NCBI RefSeq assembly: GCF_000524195.1
Contig: NW_020170493.1
Coordinates: 9,563-73,562 of the forward strand
Direction of reading: 5' to 3'
Length of the DNA: 64,000 nt
DNA from: Echinococcus granulosus
Taxonomy: Eukaryota; Platyhelminthes; Cestoda; Cyclophyllidea; Taeniidae
A program made the position numbers and the translations under genes. The first letter of the stretch is position 1, and the number at the start of each line of letters is the position of its first letter. The notes beneath the pieces were generated by a model. The model saw only the letters and a list, made by a program, of their open reading frames with translations, did no database searches and had not been told where the DNA came from. Below, piece by piece: positions 51,401-62,523 of this stretch.

Positions 51401-54400
51401 GTTAGTTGGCTAAACAGGACTAACTGGAATTTCGACGTTTTTTTAAGGCCCTAGAGCTCCACCCTGCGATGCCTGCCCCTCAGGCGAGCCGGGTGGAAGA
51501 GGTGAGACAGGAGAGGACGGAGAACCTGGACAGCCCGGCCAGCCGGGTCAAAGAGGCCAGGACGGCGACCGTGGCATCCCTGGGGCTCGCGGACTGCCCG
51601 GTCTGCCTGGTCTTGACGGTTTTCGAGTCAGTTTTGTGTTTCATAACGTTGTGTCTACTTATTTGATCTGCGTGGCATGAACACTATGATCTTACTTTGT
51701 GTCAATTTAAAATAAATGACTGTGAATGGCTTAGAAATCAACATCAAACTAGCACTCCTCATCACCTTTGCAACCTCTGGAATCATTCTTCTGCTAACAT
51801 GATTTTTCTACCTCCCCATTTACGCTTTTTTGATAGGGTCCACAAGGAGTTGCGGGAATTCCCGGTCTCAAGGGTGAGCCGGGTGAAACTGGTTTTGTGA
51901 CACTTGTCAATCGTCAGGTCATCCCCGGCGACCAAGGCGATCCTGGAAGAGACGGATTGCCCGGTGCTATGGGAGACCGCGGTGCAATGGGTCCTCCTGG
52001 TTTGCCTGGTTTTCCTGGTCCTCGAGGTCCTAAGGTAATCTGATTACCCACGGCTTAGATAAATGCGGGAGACATTATCATTGAGGCAGCGATAGGATTG
52101 TTTCGGAGTTTCCCTACTTCATACCGGAATTCTGCAATGTTTTGCAGGGTCGACCGGGTATTGATGGTATGGTCGGCTATCCCGGTCTTCCTGGTGATAA
52201 GGGAGAACCGGGAGAACCCGGAGAAGATGGTTATGGTGTCAAGGGCGCCCAAGGCGAACCTGGTGACATGGGCATTACTGGACCGCCGGGCCGTAAAGGC
52301 TCTCGTGGTGGGGTTTTCGATTGCCCTTTTGTTGGTCCAGTCTACAAAAAAGGTGAGAAATTAAAGTAATCCTCTCAAAACCTTTTTTTTTCACATTAAT
52401 TTATTGGGATTTGGGGCCATATATAAATGACGTATTTGCTTGCTGAAATTTTATTGGTCCGTTCGAGGTCAGGAGGTAAAAATTATTCCTGCGGTGTTTA
52501 CAACAAAAAGAGGACTATTTATTTTCATTTAAAGTCAATGCCAGATAATTGTGGTGGTCTTTGAGGCATCCATCATGGTCATAAATCATTTCCTTCTAAT
52601 TTTATCACTTTTTCTTTAGACAGTCAGCATACTCAATTCTAATTAATTCGTCCAGCAACACTGGTTCAATTCAAGGAGGTGTTTATGTTACTTATCTTTA
52701 AGACAAAAGTTGTCAGATAAATTATATAATACATTAAATTCGTCCAATTTTAATTACTCAAAGTACTGATTTACTCAAATAGGTGAGCCCGGATACCGTG
52801 GGCCCAAGGGTGATACAGGTTCAGCCGGACCTCATGGACAAACCGGTCCTCAGGGCACAAAGGGTGAGTCACGTCCTCGGTCGCACACGTGTAGAGACGC
52901 AGCTCTTTTCCTATGTCCAACAATGCAACCTTGTCTATTCGTTTCCACTGGTAGGCATCCAGGGATTGGCTGGCCAGCGTGGATCCCGCGGTGATCGTGG
53001 ACCTCGAGGCCCCTCTGGCCTGCCAGGTGACATGGGTATGCCCGGCTCGAGGGGACAGGACGGACGAGAGGGCCCACCTGGACCAATGGGCGTTCCTGGT
53101 CAACCTGGAATCGCCGGAGATCCCGGCTACCCCGGAATAGTTGGAGAGAAGGGTGAGTGGTAATTAGGTGATTGGTTAGTCGATTGAAAAAAATGACCAA
53201 TTTCGTTATGGGTCGGTTATTTATTTGAATGATGGGTTGACGTATTGATGGCATATTGGTGTATTTGTTGGCTAACTGATAGATGGGCTGGTTAAGGTGA
53301 GGGCAGGTTTGAAAGACAACATTTGCTTTTTGGCTAGGCGAACGTGGTGAACCAGGAGACCCAGGTAGCAGAGTTGGCGGTTCTCCCGGTGAAAAGGGTA
53401 GACCGGGCCTTCCAGGCTTTCCAGGTGACCGTGGTCCTCCAGGACGCGCAGGACCCATGGGTGTTCGAGGCCGGCCTGGTAAGCGCTCCCCCTCCTCTTT
53501 CCATTTCTATGCCTCTTCCTAATCCCCTAAAATTTCCCATCTTTTTATTCCACAGGTCCTCCCGGAGTCAGTGGGATACCAGGAGCTCCTGGTAGAATGG
53601 GTCCACCTGGCGAAAAGGGTCCACAAGGTCTTCCAAGCACAAGATTGCCTCCAGGCCTCCCTGGTCTTCCGGGTGTTCAGGGGCCTCGTGGTGGGTATCT
53701 ACTCACTACTCACTTCCACTTTCAGTAGGCTTGTGATAATGTACTTTTGCTTATTGCTCCTTCCAGGCTCCGTTGGATCAAAAGGTCAACGCGGACCCTT
53801 TGGGAGGTGCTATGGACGAGGGCCTACTGGGGATATGGGTTCTCCTGGTGATCGCGGATATTCTGGAATGCAAGGACTCCGAGGTCCAGAAGGTCCAGTT
53901 GGATTTTCAGGCTTCCAGGGCCTCAGTGGGAGACCGGGAGAAAAAGGCGAACGCGGTGCGAGGGGACCGACAGGTGAACCCGGTAGACCTGGACCAACGG
54001 GTCCAGCTGGCCGACGTGGATATGCTGGACGCTCTGGTAGATCTGGCGAAATTGGACTACCCGGTTTTTACGGACAAAAGGGTAAGTACAACTAGAAATT
54101 GCAAAAAATCCACTTTTGAACTGTTTTGTAATCTAATTCTTCAATTTCCCATAGGTTATATGGGCCTGCCAGGTATGTCAGGACCAAAAGGCCGACGTGG
54201 ACGTCCAGGAATCTCTCGGGATGGGCGTCCAGGTGTGACTGGACGTCCCGGTTTGGAAGGTCCAAAAGGTGAAAAAGGTATTCGTGGAGTTGATGGCAAA
54301 GATGGCAAGCCTGGCGAACCAGGTCGTCCTGGGGTTGGAAGCCCTGGACTTCCTGGAGCAAAGGGTTACAGAGGACCTGTCGGTGATCCAGGTCCCCCTG

Positions 54401-57400
54401 GCATGGACCCAATTCCTGGACCTGTGGGAGATGTCGGCTTCATGGGCAGAATGGGACCTAAGGTGGATATTTTCTTCCCTAAAGTATCAACTTTTGAAGT
54501 AGAGAACGCAAATTCTTTAGCATCTGCCCTTTCCTGAACTAGGGACCGCGTGGACTTCCTGGACCTGTAGGCTTCACGGGGCGTGAGGGTCTTCCAGGCA
54601 AAAAGGGAGATCGCGGTGAGCCCGGAGACGATGGATTACCAGGCATCGCAGGCGATCGAGGTGATGAAGGATATCCAGGCCCGCCACCAAGCTTTATGAA
54701 GGGTCGTAAAGGGTATGGCGGTCGTCCTGGACCTAAAGGATTTACAGGACCTGCGGGTCTGCACGGCGGAATCGGCCCTAGAGGTACTCTCTCACTTCAA
54801 TGACTAGATTAAACGTATCTAAATCATGTCTGAATATATTTTATTCCTCCGATTTGTAATTCAGGAAGGCCCGGAATTGCGGGACCAAGTGGACGACCTG
54901 GTTTACGCGGGCTGGAGGGTTATCCAGGATTGCCAGGGGACACTGGTACACCTGGCTATCCTGGACGTCAAGGCATGAATGGATCTATGGGTCAGCCAGG
55001 AGACGTAGGCCCTCCGGGATTCCAAGGGCTTGTTGGGCATCAAGGACCGCCTGGGTTAAAGGGCGCCAAGGGCAGACCCGGTTTCTGTCCAATACCGCCT
55101 CCTGGACCGAAAGGAGAACCTGGACCTCCTGGAAGGATAGGGCCTGACGGACCTCAAGGAGACAAAGGTGACTGTTAATAGGACATGGCATTTTAAGGCA
55201 AAAGTTGGCAGCGCCTACGGGACAAACTGACAAAGTCAAGATTTTTCAGTAAGAAATCAATTTTTTCACCCTTTGAAGGTATTGCGGGCCTTCCCGGTCT
55301 CAAAGGTACTCCCGGTCAGCCGCGAATGGGTCCAGAGGGTCGTAAAGGCGAAAGAGGCTTTGATGGTCAACCTGGAAATGCGGGTATGTAGATGGATCTG
55401 TACGCTGAAGTGTCTACTTATTTTTTAATAAGTAAATGGCGCATACAGGCAATTTGAATTTATGGTTTCGTCGCCGTTAATTTTGTGGCGAGTTAGGCGT
55501 TTAATCGATGGATATAAGAACTTCGTATGACACGGGTGGCAAGATATCCTGCATATTCCAAACATAAAGCATGATAACCTGTTGTCCAGGCTTTACATCT
55601 GGAGGCCGTCAAAACTACCGCTGGCATACTACTGCATAGCCCAAATTTTCTTTTATCTTAGAATCTTTAAAAATGGCTGCATACTGCTCACTCGCTAACA
55701 AGTAGACAAAAATCTATCTTCTCCCCAAAGGGTTACCTGGAGACCAGGGTGATCGTGGCACACCTGGATACCGCGCCAACCGCGGAGAACCTGGGGATAT
55801 GGGTCCACCTGGACTGCCCGGAGAAAGGGGCCCTATTGGACTACCTGGTAAGAACGGTCCACCCGGCTATCGTGGGGCTCCCGGCAAGGATGGTGTAAAA
55901 GGCAAACCTGGACTGCCTGGCATTTCTGGGCGTCCAGGACCCGATGGACCCGTTGGCGACCCGGGTGAGCCCGGACCTCGCGGTTTCGAGGGGTCAAGAG
56001 GTGAGTTAGGCGCCTGTGTTAGTATTAGCAGACTGAATGGTTTTGCTTTGGAAAGATACGGCTACGAAGTACTGATGTGTCAGAACAAAAGAATGAGCAA
56101 AATATATCAATTACTGGAATTGAGTTATCATTTGTGGGCAATGTGTGACCTTTGGACTTGATCTCTTCGGTCTGACGACCTGATAATGAAGTCACAATTT
56201 GATCGCCTTTCTCTCCAGGTCCTATTGGACGCCCAGGTTATCCCGGACCTAAGGGACCAAAAGGCAAGTCCGGCTACGGTTTTGTCGGCAGGTCTGGAGA
56301 TTTCGGCGAACCTGGACCCCAAGGTGAACGCGGCTACTCTGGATTCCAAGGTGAGTCCGCTTTTTATTTACTTAAATCCCACTTCAGTAGCGCCTAAATA
56401 GGAATAACTCCAGTACTATAACTGAATATCTGTGCTAACCCTTTGCCATTATTCATTGAATCTGTAAGGCACACCGGGCAGAACGGGACCTCCAGGCGAA
56501 AAGGGATACAAGGGCTCTGCTGGTTACATTCCCGGTCCTCGGGGTCCCACAGGAGAACGCGGTCCACCCGGCGATATGGGTTATCAGGGCATAAAAGGTC
56601 AGCGCGGTCCACAAGGGTACCGCGGTCCCGACGGTCCTAACGGTACCTTGGGTCTTGGTGATGGCGGATACCTCTTCGCTGTTCATTCGCAGAAGGATAC
56701 TCCACCCAGCTGCCCGGAATTTACTCACGAACTCTACACGGGCTACAGTCTGGTGACACTTCAAGGCGACGATGATTCAATCAGCATGGATCTGGGCAGT
56801 CCAAGCTCTTGTACTCGCGTCTTTTCAATCATGCCATTCGCCTCGTGTTTCAGCTCTCCCCCCTCTGGTGCATGTCATTTCAACATGCGGAATGGAAGGT
56901 CCTTCTGGCTCTCCACACTGGAGCACTATATGACGGAGCCTTTGCCCGTGGAACGCATCCAGCGATACATCTCCCGTTGTGTGGTGTGCGAGTCCAGAAC
57001 GAATCTCGTTGCCTTTCACTCTCAACGACCTTATCTGGAGGAGAGCTGTCCACCTGGATGGGAACACGCCTGGAACGGGTTCAGCATGCCCATGGTAAAG
57101 AATTGTTGATTGATTGTTTGGTGACTGAAAGACCGACGACGTGATAACTGATTGGTTAGTTTATTAACTCTCGCATTCAATTTATCCGTTTGTGCACTAC
57201 AGGTCGTCAGCGCAGCGGTGTCAGGTGGAGTTCAACCACTTCACTCGCCGGGCAGTTGCCTCATGAACTTCCGTGCTCTCCCCTTCATCGAATGCAACAA
57301 TCACCATGGCAATTGTTTCCACTGGCAAGACGGACGTTCCTATTGGCTGCGAGCGATGACCTTCAACGAGCAGTTTACAAAGCCTGCAGGAGCCACTTAC

Positions 57401-57472
57401 AAGACGGACTTGCTCAGACAAGTTAGTCGGTGCTCCGTCTGCCGAAAATCGATGGAGATGTTGGTGAAGTAG
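45448..57472 (+). CDS. Collagen type IV alpha chain, complete, 31 exons
   Basis: Exons: 45448-45576, 46053-46139, 46220-46354, 47558-47602, 47835-47897, 47978-48100, 48769-48804, 49480-49542, 49651-49821, 49898-49951, 50096-50158, 50247-50291, 50362-50481, 50559-50766, 50858-51151, 51448-51626, 51837-52034, 52148-52352, 52783-52863, 52955-53152, 53338-53478, 53556-53690, 53767-54081, 54155-54462, 54543-54783, 54865-55167, 55279-55383, 55731-56000, 56219-56350, 56469-57094 and 57203-57472. They total 5343 nt (1780 residues) with consistent phase throughout. Exon 1 encodes a signal peptide ending near ASA. Exon 2 gives a short N-terminal domain with four cysteines ([13 protein letters not shown]). 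A Gly-X-Y helix with many interruptions follows, several containing cysteines, then the NC1 domain (1552-1780). Family role: it trimerises and polymerises into the basement-membrane network. The first ATG (45448) leaves a longish 43-residue leader; internal starts are absent. Confidence 0.95.
56675..57472 (+). other. Collagen IV NC1 (C4) domain
   Basis: The NC1 domain is split over the last two exons (56675-57094 and 57203-57472), giving 229 residues, the usual size. It consists of two homologous subdomains, each opening with an HSQ motif (FAVHSQ and VAFHSQ). Each has six cysteines, including the paired SRCVVC and SRCSVC ends. These twelve cysteines are the diagnostic set. NC1 selects and trimerises chains and joins two trimers head to head. 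Confidence 0.95.
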
Positions 57473-58799
57473 GAGCGGTTGAACCAAAAAAAACCTCCAT
57501 ACCATCACCGATTAGGACTCTTTCATGATCTCTTCTCCTCGCACACCTCCTTACACCCTCCCCGCTCCCTCCCTCTCCACCTTCAGGAGAAACCTCCTCT
57601 TTAGTGCCTAATCTAGTACATCTTCAATGCTCCCCTTATTGGGTGTTGAGTATTTTGTCCCTTCCATCCAAGAGTTATGCTAGGTGTATCGATGTTATGC
57701 AAGAAGCCATTTGAAATGCAACCTCCTATGATTTTCTCTATTTAAAAAATTGATGAAAATTTAGAAATTACATGCTTAATTATTTATTTTCCATTTCTCC
57801 TTATTGTCTGTGTCTTTAAGTGCCCTCTCCCCCCACATCCCCTCTCTCCTAGCCCCCCCCCTCCCAACCCCGCCGTCCCTCGTCACCCCTGTCACTTGCA
57901 GCCTTGACTTGTACATGGCTTTTGCTAGTAAATTTCAGGTTCCAATGGCAGATTTTATTCTTCTTTTTCCTCTTCCTCCTCTTGCCCCCCGTGCTCTTCG
58001 TCTACGGCGGCAGTTCCATGGAGAGGTTTACCTCAGGATTTTTTTGGCATTCGGGTCAAGTCTGCACTGCTAGTCTGATTCACTTCGTACTTGCTGAAGT
58101 GGTTACCCTCGAGGCACTCGGTTATGTTGGGAGATCCAACTAGGTCATGGATGAAAGGTGGATGTGGCAAAGTTCTTTAACCACCTCGGCGCTCCACCTA
58201 TTCTGCCACTCATTGGATGGCTGGGGTTGAGCACTCCACACAGGCTCAATTAATGCCCTGCGGAAAGACAGTGGATTGTCAAGGTTGTCACTGACGTGGA
58301 GGGATACCGCGTTTGCAGCAATCGTCCGTCTTACCCTGCGACTGAGAGTTCAGGGTCTGCTCTACAGTGTTTGAAGGCTTCTATGTAACTAGATATCATC
58401 CGGCTTTGGTTCTGCATCCGTGTCCACCACACAGCACGCCATTAAATTAGCACAGTACCGTCAAAAATTGTCATCTTAACTAGCAAGTGTCTAGACTGGT
58501 GCGGATATACGTGGGTACCGCTCGCAAGTCCCCAGTCCCGGTTTGAAGTGAACGACCTATCTCTAAGACATTAGGGCTTAAAATTTGGTAGATGAAAGGC
58601 TTGAGCAACACCCATCATAGTAAACTCGGCAGTTGTCAGTCAGATCTGCCGCATTTTTCAGTTCTTTTTGCACTCCAAGTAAGGCTGCGTGTACCGCAAC
58701 CACCTTCCATGACCCGATGAACTCAACTTCAAGTTCAATTGATTTCCTGTGGTGGAACAAAGTCCACGAGATGCGTGCAAAGACTGACGGCGGTCAAAA
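57473..58799. other. Collagen 3' flank and spacer
   Basis: It contains the collagen 3' UTR, a C-rich/pyrimidine-rich tract at about 57820-57880, and no supported gene. A minus-strand frame at 58578-58760 is open but short. No perfect AATAAA was seen directly after the collagen stop. Confidence 0.45.
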
Positions 58800-60194
58800 A
58801 TGACAATGAAGTTCTCACCGGCGTTGGTTTTGTGTCTGCTGATAGGCAGCGATACCTTCATCACCTCTGGAGTTGCACACCAGTCAACAACTCCTACATC
58901 GAGTAGTTTTGAGGCCACAGATTTAAGTGCGTTGACTTCGGCTGTTGAAAGAACTGTTGGGACGGCAGAAGATGTGGAAGTAGAAAGAGGGACTAAATCT
59001 ACCAAACTTTTGGTGGAAATTGCAAGCGAGGGTTCTACAATCTTATCAACGCCAGGAAGTGGGCTTGAATCTGCTAAAGCTTCCATGGAAGCTTCTGAGA
59101 CATCGCAAATACCAGATTTAAAGGAATTACCTGGAATTCCGAAGTCCTTCACAAACTCACGTGCTTTAGAAATTGGAGTTTTGCATGCTGAAGCTGATTC
59201 GTCGACCACAACAGAAGCGTATACACCAGAGTCGGCAGAAATTGGGGGAAGAGTTTTCTCCTCGGAATCGGCAGAAGCCGCTTCAAAAGTTAACTTGACG
59301 ACTCAACTTCCAGAATTGGATGCTGGAAGCGGATCCAAGTCTACTAACTTATCATCTGATTCTTCTATGGCTTCTGAAACTACCTCCAAACCAGTTGAAA
59401 CACCGACACCGACTGTGGAGATGAAGACTTCGATAGCAGAAGGAAGCGATGAGAGCGATTTTACATCGATACCGGTAGAAGCCTCCACAAAGCTTGAATT
59501 GACCACTCAACCGCTAAAAGTGAATACAGAATACAAATCTACATCTGCTGATGCATCGTCTGGCTCTTCTGCAGCTTCAAAAGCCACTTCCAAATCCATT
59601 GAAGCATCGGTATCGACTCTGGAGTCGAAAACTTCGTTAACGGAAGAAATTGGTAAAAGCGACTTTACCTCGAAATTGGCAGAAGTTCCCGCGAAATTTG
59701 ACTCGACTATTCAGGAGCCAGTAGTGGACACGGAAAGTGGACTTACGTCTACTGACGCATCGACTGGTTCTTCTATGGCTCCTGAAACCGCCTCCAAACC
59801 CACTGAAACGTTGCCATCGACTCCGGAGGCAAAGACCTCAGAAGTAGAGGAAAGCAGTGGAAGCGATTTTACATCTGAAGCAGCAAAAGTCCCCGCGATA
59901 TTTGACTCGACTACTTTTACGGTTTCTGAAGCCACCTTCAAACCTGGAGAAACGTTGGTACCGATTCTGGAGGTAAAGATTTCGACAACAGAAGAAGTGG
60001 AAGCCACGGAGTCATTAAATGATAGAAGTGGACTGATAAGGAATTTGATAATTATGTATGTAAAACAACTTCAAGCCCAAAGAGATGCAGACAAGGTGAG
60101 AGAGATGAGAGACACCTTGATCAGACTTGTGCAACTCTGTCGTCAGTACTTTGGAAATGCAGGAGAGTATGAATGTATCCCATGGTTAAAGTAA
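58800..60194 (+). CDS. Secreted Ser/Thr-rich mucin-like protein with about 68-residue repeats
   Basis: A single open frame of 464 residues begins with a signal peptide (hydrophobic core around residues 7-20, ALVLCLLIG). About 370 residues rich in Ser, Thr, Glu and Ala follow, suited to heavy O-glycosylation. From about residue 165 the sequence falls into three imperfect repeats of roughly 68 residues, each with a T-T/I-Q opening, an ASxGSSxA core, a KTS and an SDFTS. A shorter fourth unit follows. The last 60 residues change character: a charged, Leu-rich probable helix (RNLIIMYVKQLQAQRDADK) and two cysteines near the end. I do not recognise the family. Tapeworm surface coats contain comparable secreted mucins, so a tegument or matrix role is inference. 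A donor-like AAG|GTGAGA at 60096 leaves open an alternative 3' exon. Confidence 0.8.
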   Translation: MTMKFSPALVLCLLIGSDTFITSGVAHQSTTPTSSSFEATDLSALTSAVERTVGTAEDVEVERGTKSTKLLVEIASEGSTILSTPGSGLESAKASMEASETSQIPDLKELPGIPKSFTNSRALEIGVLHAEADSSTTTEAYTPESAEIGGRVFSSESAEAASKVNLTTQLPELDAGSGSKSTNLSSDSSMASETTSKPVETPTPTVEMKTSIAEGSDESDFTSIPVEASTKLELTTQPLKVNTEYKSTSADASSGSSAASKATSKSIEASVSTLESKTSLTEEIGKSDFTSKLAEVPAKFDSTIQEPVVDTESGLTSTDASTGSSMAPETASKPTETLPSTPEAKTSEVEESSGSDFTSEAAKVPAIFDSTTFTVSEATFKPGETLVPILEVKISTTEEVEATESLNDRSGLIRNLIIMYVKQLQAQRDADKVREMRDTLIRLVQLCRQYFGNAGEYECIPWLK

Positions 60195-60281
60195 TTATTT
60201 CCACCTCCTACTAATCGCCTTAACTTCTCAATTTCCTCTCTTTGTCTTTACCTCGTTTGCATACCTAAATATGTGCAAAAA

Positions 60282-60292
60282 AATAAAATAAA
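60282..60292 (+). terminator. Poly(A) signal of the Ser/Thr-rich gene
   Basis: Two overlapping AATAAA hexamers (60282-60287 and 60287-60292) begin 88 nt past the stop codon of the preceding gene, in the same orientation. This supports the single-exon 3' end at 60194. Confidence 0.6.
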
Positions 60293-60456
60293 GAAGGCTA
60301 AGTTGGGAGGGGTTTTGATCTTTCTTGGATTGGCTTTGCTTCCAGTTACCATCACGGTCAAACATCGAGGTTTTCCTGAAGTAAAAGATGCTGGTTTTCC
60401 TATTACTAGTATTGTGGAGGACAACGAGTCATGCCTGAGGGTACATAGAAGGGTGC

Positions 60457-60806
60457 GGGATGGACGGATGGATACGGTAGGGTTGATTCGGGATGGATGG
60501 ATGGATACAGGGTGGATGGATGAATGGATGGATGGATAGATGAATGGATTGATGGATGGATAAATGGACGGATACGGGATGGATGGACGGGTACAGGATG
60601 GATAGATGGATGGATGGATGAATGGATGGAGGGATGGATAGATGGATGAATGGATGGATTCAGGATGGATGAATGGATGGATAGATGGATTCAAAATAGA
60701 TGGACGGATACGGACTGGATGGATGCTGGAAGAATGGGGTTCGAGCTGGATGAATACGGTCAGGATTGATGTGGGATGGATGGATGCACGATTGACGGAT
60801 GGATAT
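60457..60806. repeat. GGAT/ATGG tetranucleotide-derived satellite
   Basis: An imperfect array of GGATGGAT units, interrupted by GGATACGG, GGACGG, TGAATGGA and similar variants, runs for about 350 bp. Open frames through it (Trp/Met/Asp-rich on +, Pro/Ser/His-rich on -) are by-products of the repeat, not genes. It lies between the two secreted-protein genes. Confidence 0.9.
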
Positions 60807-61266
60807 TCTAAGCCATTGAAAAGAGATATGCTTCAGCTAGTGTTGCATAGCTTAAAAAATTGTTCAGCTGCTGTACCTGTCCACCGTTTTTTTGAGGCTT
60901 TTTCCATTCTTAAAGACTGCCAATCACTTCTAACCCTCTTTCTCCTGCTCACGCGCTAGCTTACATCCAAACCATCAACCACGGTCCATCCTGCTACCCA
61001 ACCCAGCTCCACATTCGATGGCCTTTTCACCTCTCTGACGTTGCGTCGACGCCTTACACGACGGCACCTTGTATTCAAAATCACTTTAAACTTCTTTTTT
61101 TTTTGCAAAAACACGCAAATCTTATGTCAAAGTGAACTCCGATCACAAAATCGAGGCGTGACCTTTCAATCAATTTACCAATGGCGTGACCTCATACAGT
61201 ACATCATTGAAGATGTCAACAAAGGGTGAGAGCTTCTTTGACTGCACTCCCAGATCCATTTGAACC
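60807..61266. other. Promoter-side spacer of the second secreted-protein gene
   Basis: No gene. It includes a T-rich run at about 61088-61102 and the probable 5' UTR of the gene starting at 61267. A sharp TATA box was not identified. Confidence 0.4.
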
Positions 61267-62523
61267 ATGAAGGCGCTTCTGTTAGCAGCGCTGACGCTAA
61301 CTCTAGTCAGTCTGGCTTTCTGCATTCCAGCAGCAGCAAGGAATGGCAGATCCACACAAGCCTCAAGTCGAAGTAGAGGAGTGAAGATCGCTGGTGAATC
61401 GGAGAAGGCAGTGGTGAAAAATGGGCTTCAAAATTCAGAAAGGGAACCCGTTAGATATCTCATCGAATCTCCCAGTGTTGGAATCATTTCTACGAACCAG
61501 AACGCAACAGATGGTGTCAGGAAGAGTAGAAAAAGTGAAGAGAAGAGTAGAAGTCGTGGGAAGAAGAGGAGGACAGAAGGCACTGTAAGCCCTACCACAA
61601 CCACCACAACAACACAAGCTACTGAAAGCACTGAAACATCGGAAAGTGACTTTGTCTTCGAGAATGACAAAACCGTTCAACATGTAGATGAAGAAGAACC
61701 TGTGGATGAATCGACAAAACCACCGCAGATTGGCGATTCTAAGGATGTAACAACTGAAAGTGCTGTGACCACAAACAAAGTGAATACCGTGGAGGTGACG
61801 AGTCAAAGCAAGCCAGTAACTTCAAAGAAGCAGGAATTCGACGAGAATGTGCCAGAACCAGCCTTTGTTGACGGATATCATGAATACTGGCCACAATTTA
61901 ATGACTTCCAGGAGAGCCTTCCTGATTATTCCATGCCGCAAATGGAAGCGCTTCAATACGAACCTCCGTTGGCAAGTTGGAATTTCAATGAGCTGCATAA
62001 CTTTTATCCATTACCACTGCTAGAAGAGAGTTTGCCATGGAGCCCCTTTCGAGATCAACTGTACGAGACTCCCGACTATTCAATGTGGTCAGAAGAGGAG
62101 CAGTTCTACGAAATTGAACCGTACTGGTGGAATGGCGAGGTGAGTACCAACGAAGGCAAGTGTAATAGCAAGACAAAGAAGAAGACGGCAACAACGACGA
62201 CTACGACTTCAACGACAACAACAAGGGTGACAACGACAGCGGCGACAACAACGTCAAGCTCCGTTGTCACAGAACCAACAACAACAGCGACAACATTTCC
62301 AACCACCACCACTACTACTGCTGCCGAGACTACAACTGTAACGCCAATTCCAAACCCAAGTTCAACCTGGCAGGGGATTGAAGATCTGTTGGAAACGTAC
62401 AAATTGGATGTGACGAATGACGCCGATGCTTCGAGTCGTGGGCAGTTGACAAAGCTGTTTCATGAAATCCTTCAACAGTATGAACCCCTTCTGAATGGTT
62501 CTGGCAATAAGAAGGCGGAGTAG
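61267..62523 (+). CDS. Secreted Thr-rich mucin-like protein
   Basis: An open frame of 418 residues starts with a clear signal peptide (MKALLLAALTLTLVSLAFC, probable cleavage after CIPAAA or nearby). A basic SR/KK-rich segment (about 25-105) follows, then a first poly-Thr patch. An unusual acidic/aromatic central block comes next, with repeated WP, DYSMP/DYSMW, EYW and PYWW elements (about 195-290). A second long Thr/Ala-rich tract runs about 303-360. It ends in a Leu-rich probable helix (LTKLFHEILQQYEPLL). The Thr tracts predict dense O-glycosylation. Family unknown. It resembles its upstream neighbour in plan (leader, Ser/Thr region, helical end) but not in sequence. A near-perfect donor GAG|GTGAGTAC at 62140 could splice out the second Thr tract in an alternative transcript. 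Confidence 0.8.
   Translation: MKALLLAALTLTLVSLAFCIPAAARNGRSTQASSRSRGVKIAGESEKAVVKNGLQNSEREPVRYLIESPSVGIISTNQNATDGVRKSRKSEEKSRSRGKKRRTEGTVSPTTTTTTTQATESTETSESDFVFENDKTVQHVDEEEPVDESTKPPQIGDSKDVTTESAVTTNKVNTVEVTSQSKPVTSKKQEFDENVPEPAFVDGYHEYWPQFNDFQESLPDYSMPQMEALQYEPPLASWNFNELHNFYPLPLLEESLPWSPFRDQLYETPDYSMWSEEEQFYEIEPYWWNGEVSTNEGKCNSKTKKKTATTTTTTSTTTTRVTTTAATTTSSSVVTEPTTTATTFPTTTTTTAAETTTVTPIPNPSSTWQGIEDLLETYKLDVTNDADASSRGQLTKLFHEILQQYEPLLNGSGNKKAE

Noticed and set aside
48421..54412. Many minus-strand and alternate-frame open frames across the collagen gene
   Set aside because: They are by-products of the stop-poor Gly-X-Y coding sequence on the plus strand.
60248..60694. Long minus-strand Pro/Ser/His/Ile-rich frame
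   Set aside because: It is the reverse translation of the GGAT satellite and not a gene.
62106..62402. Val-rich minus-strand frame
   Set aside because: Antisense of the poly-Thr tract of the secreted protein.
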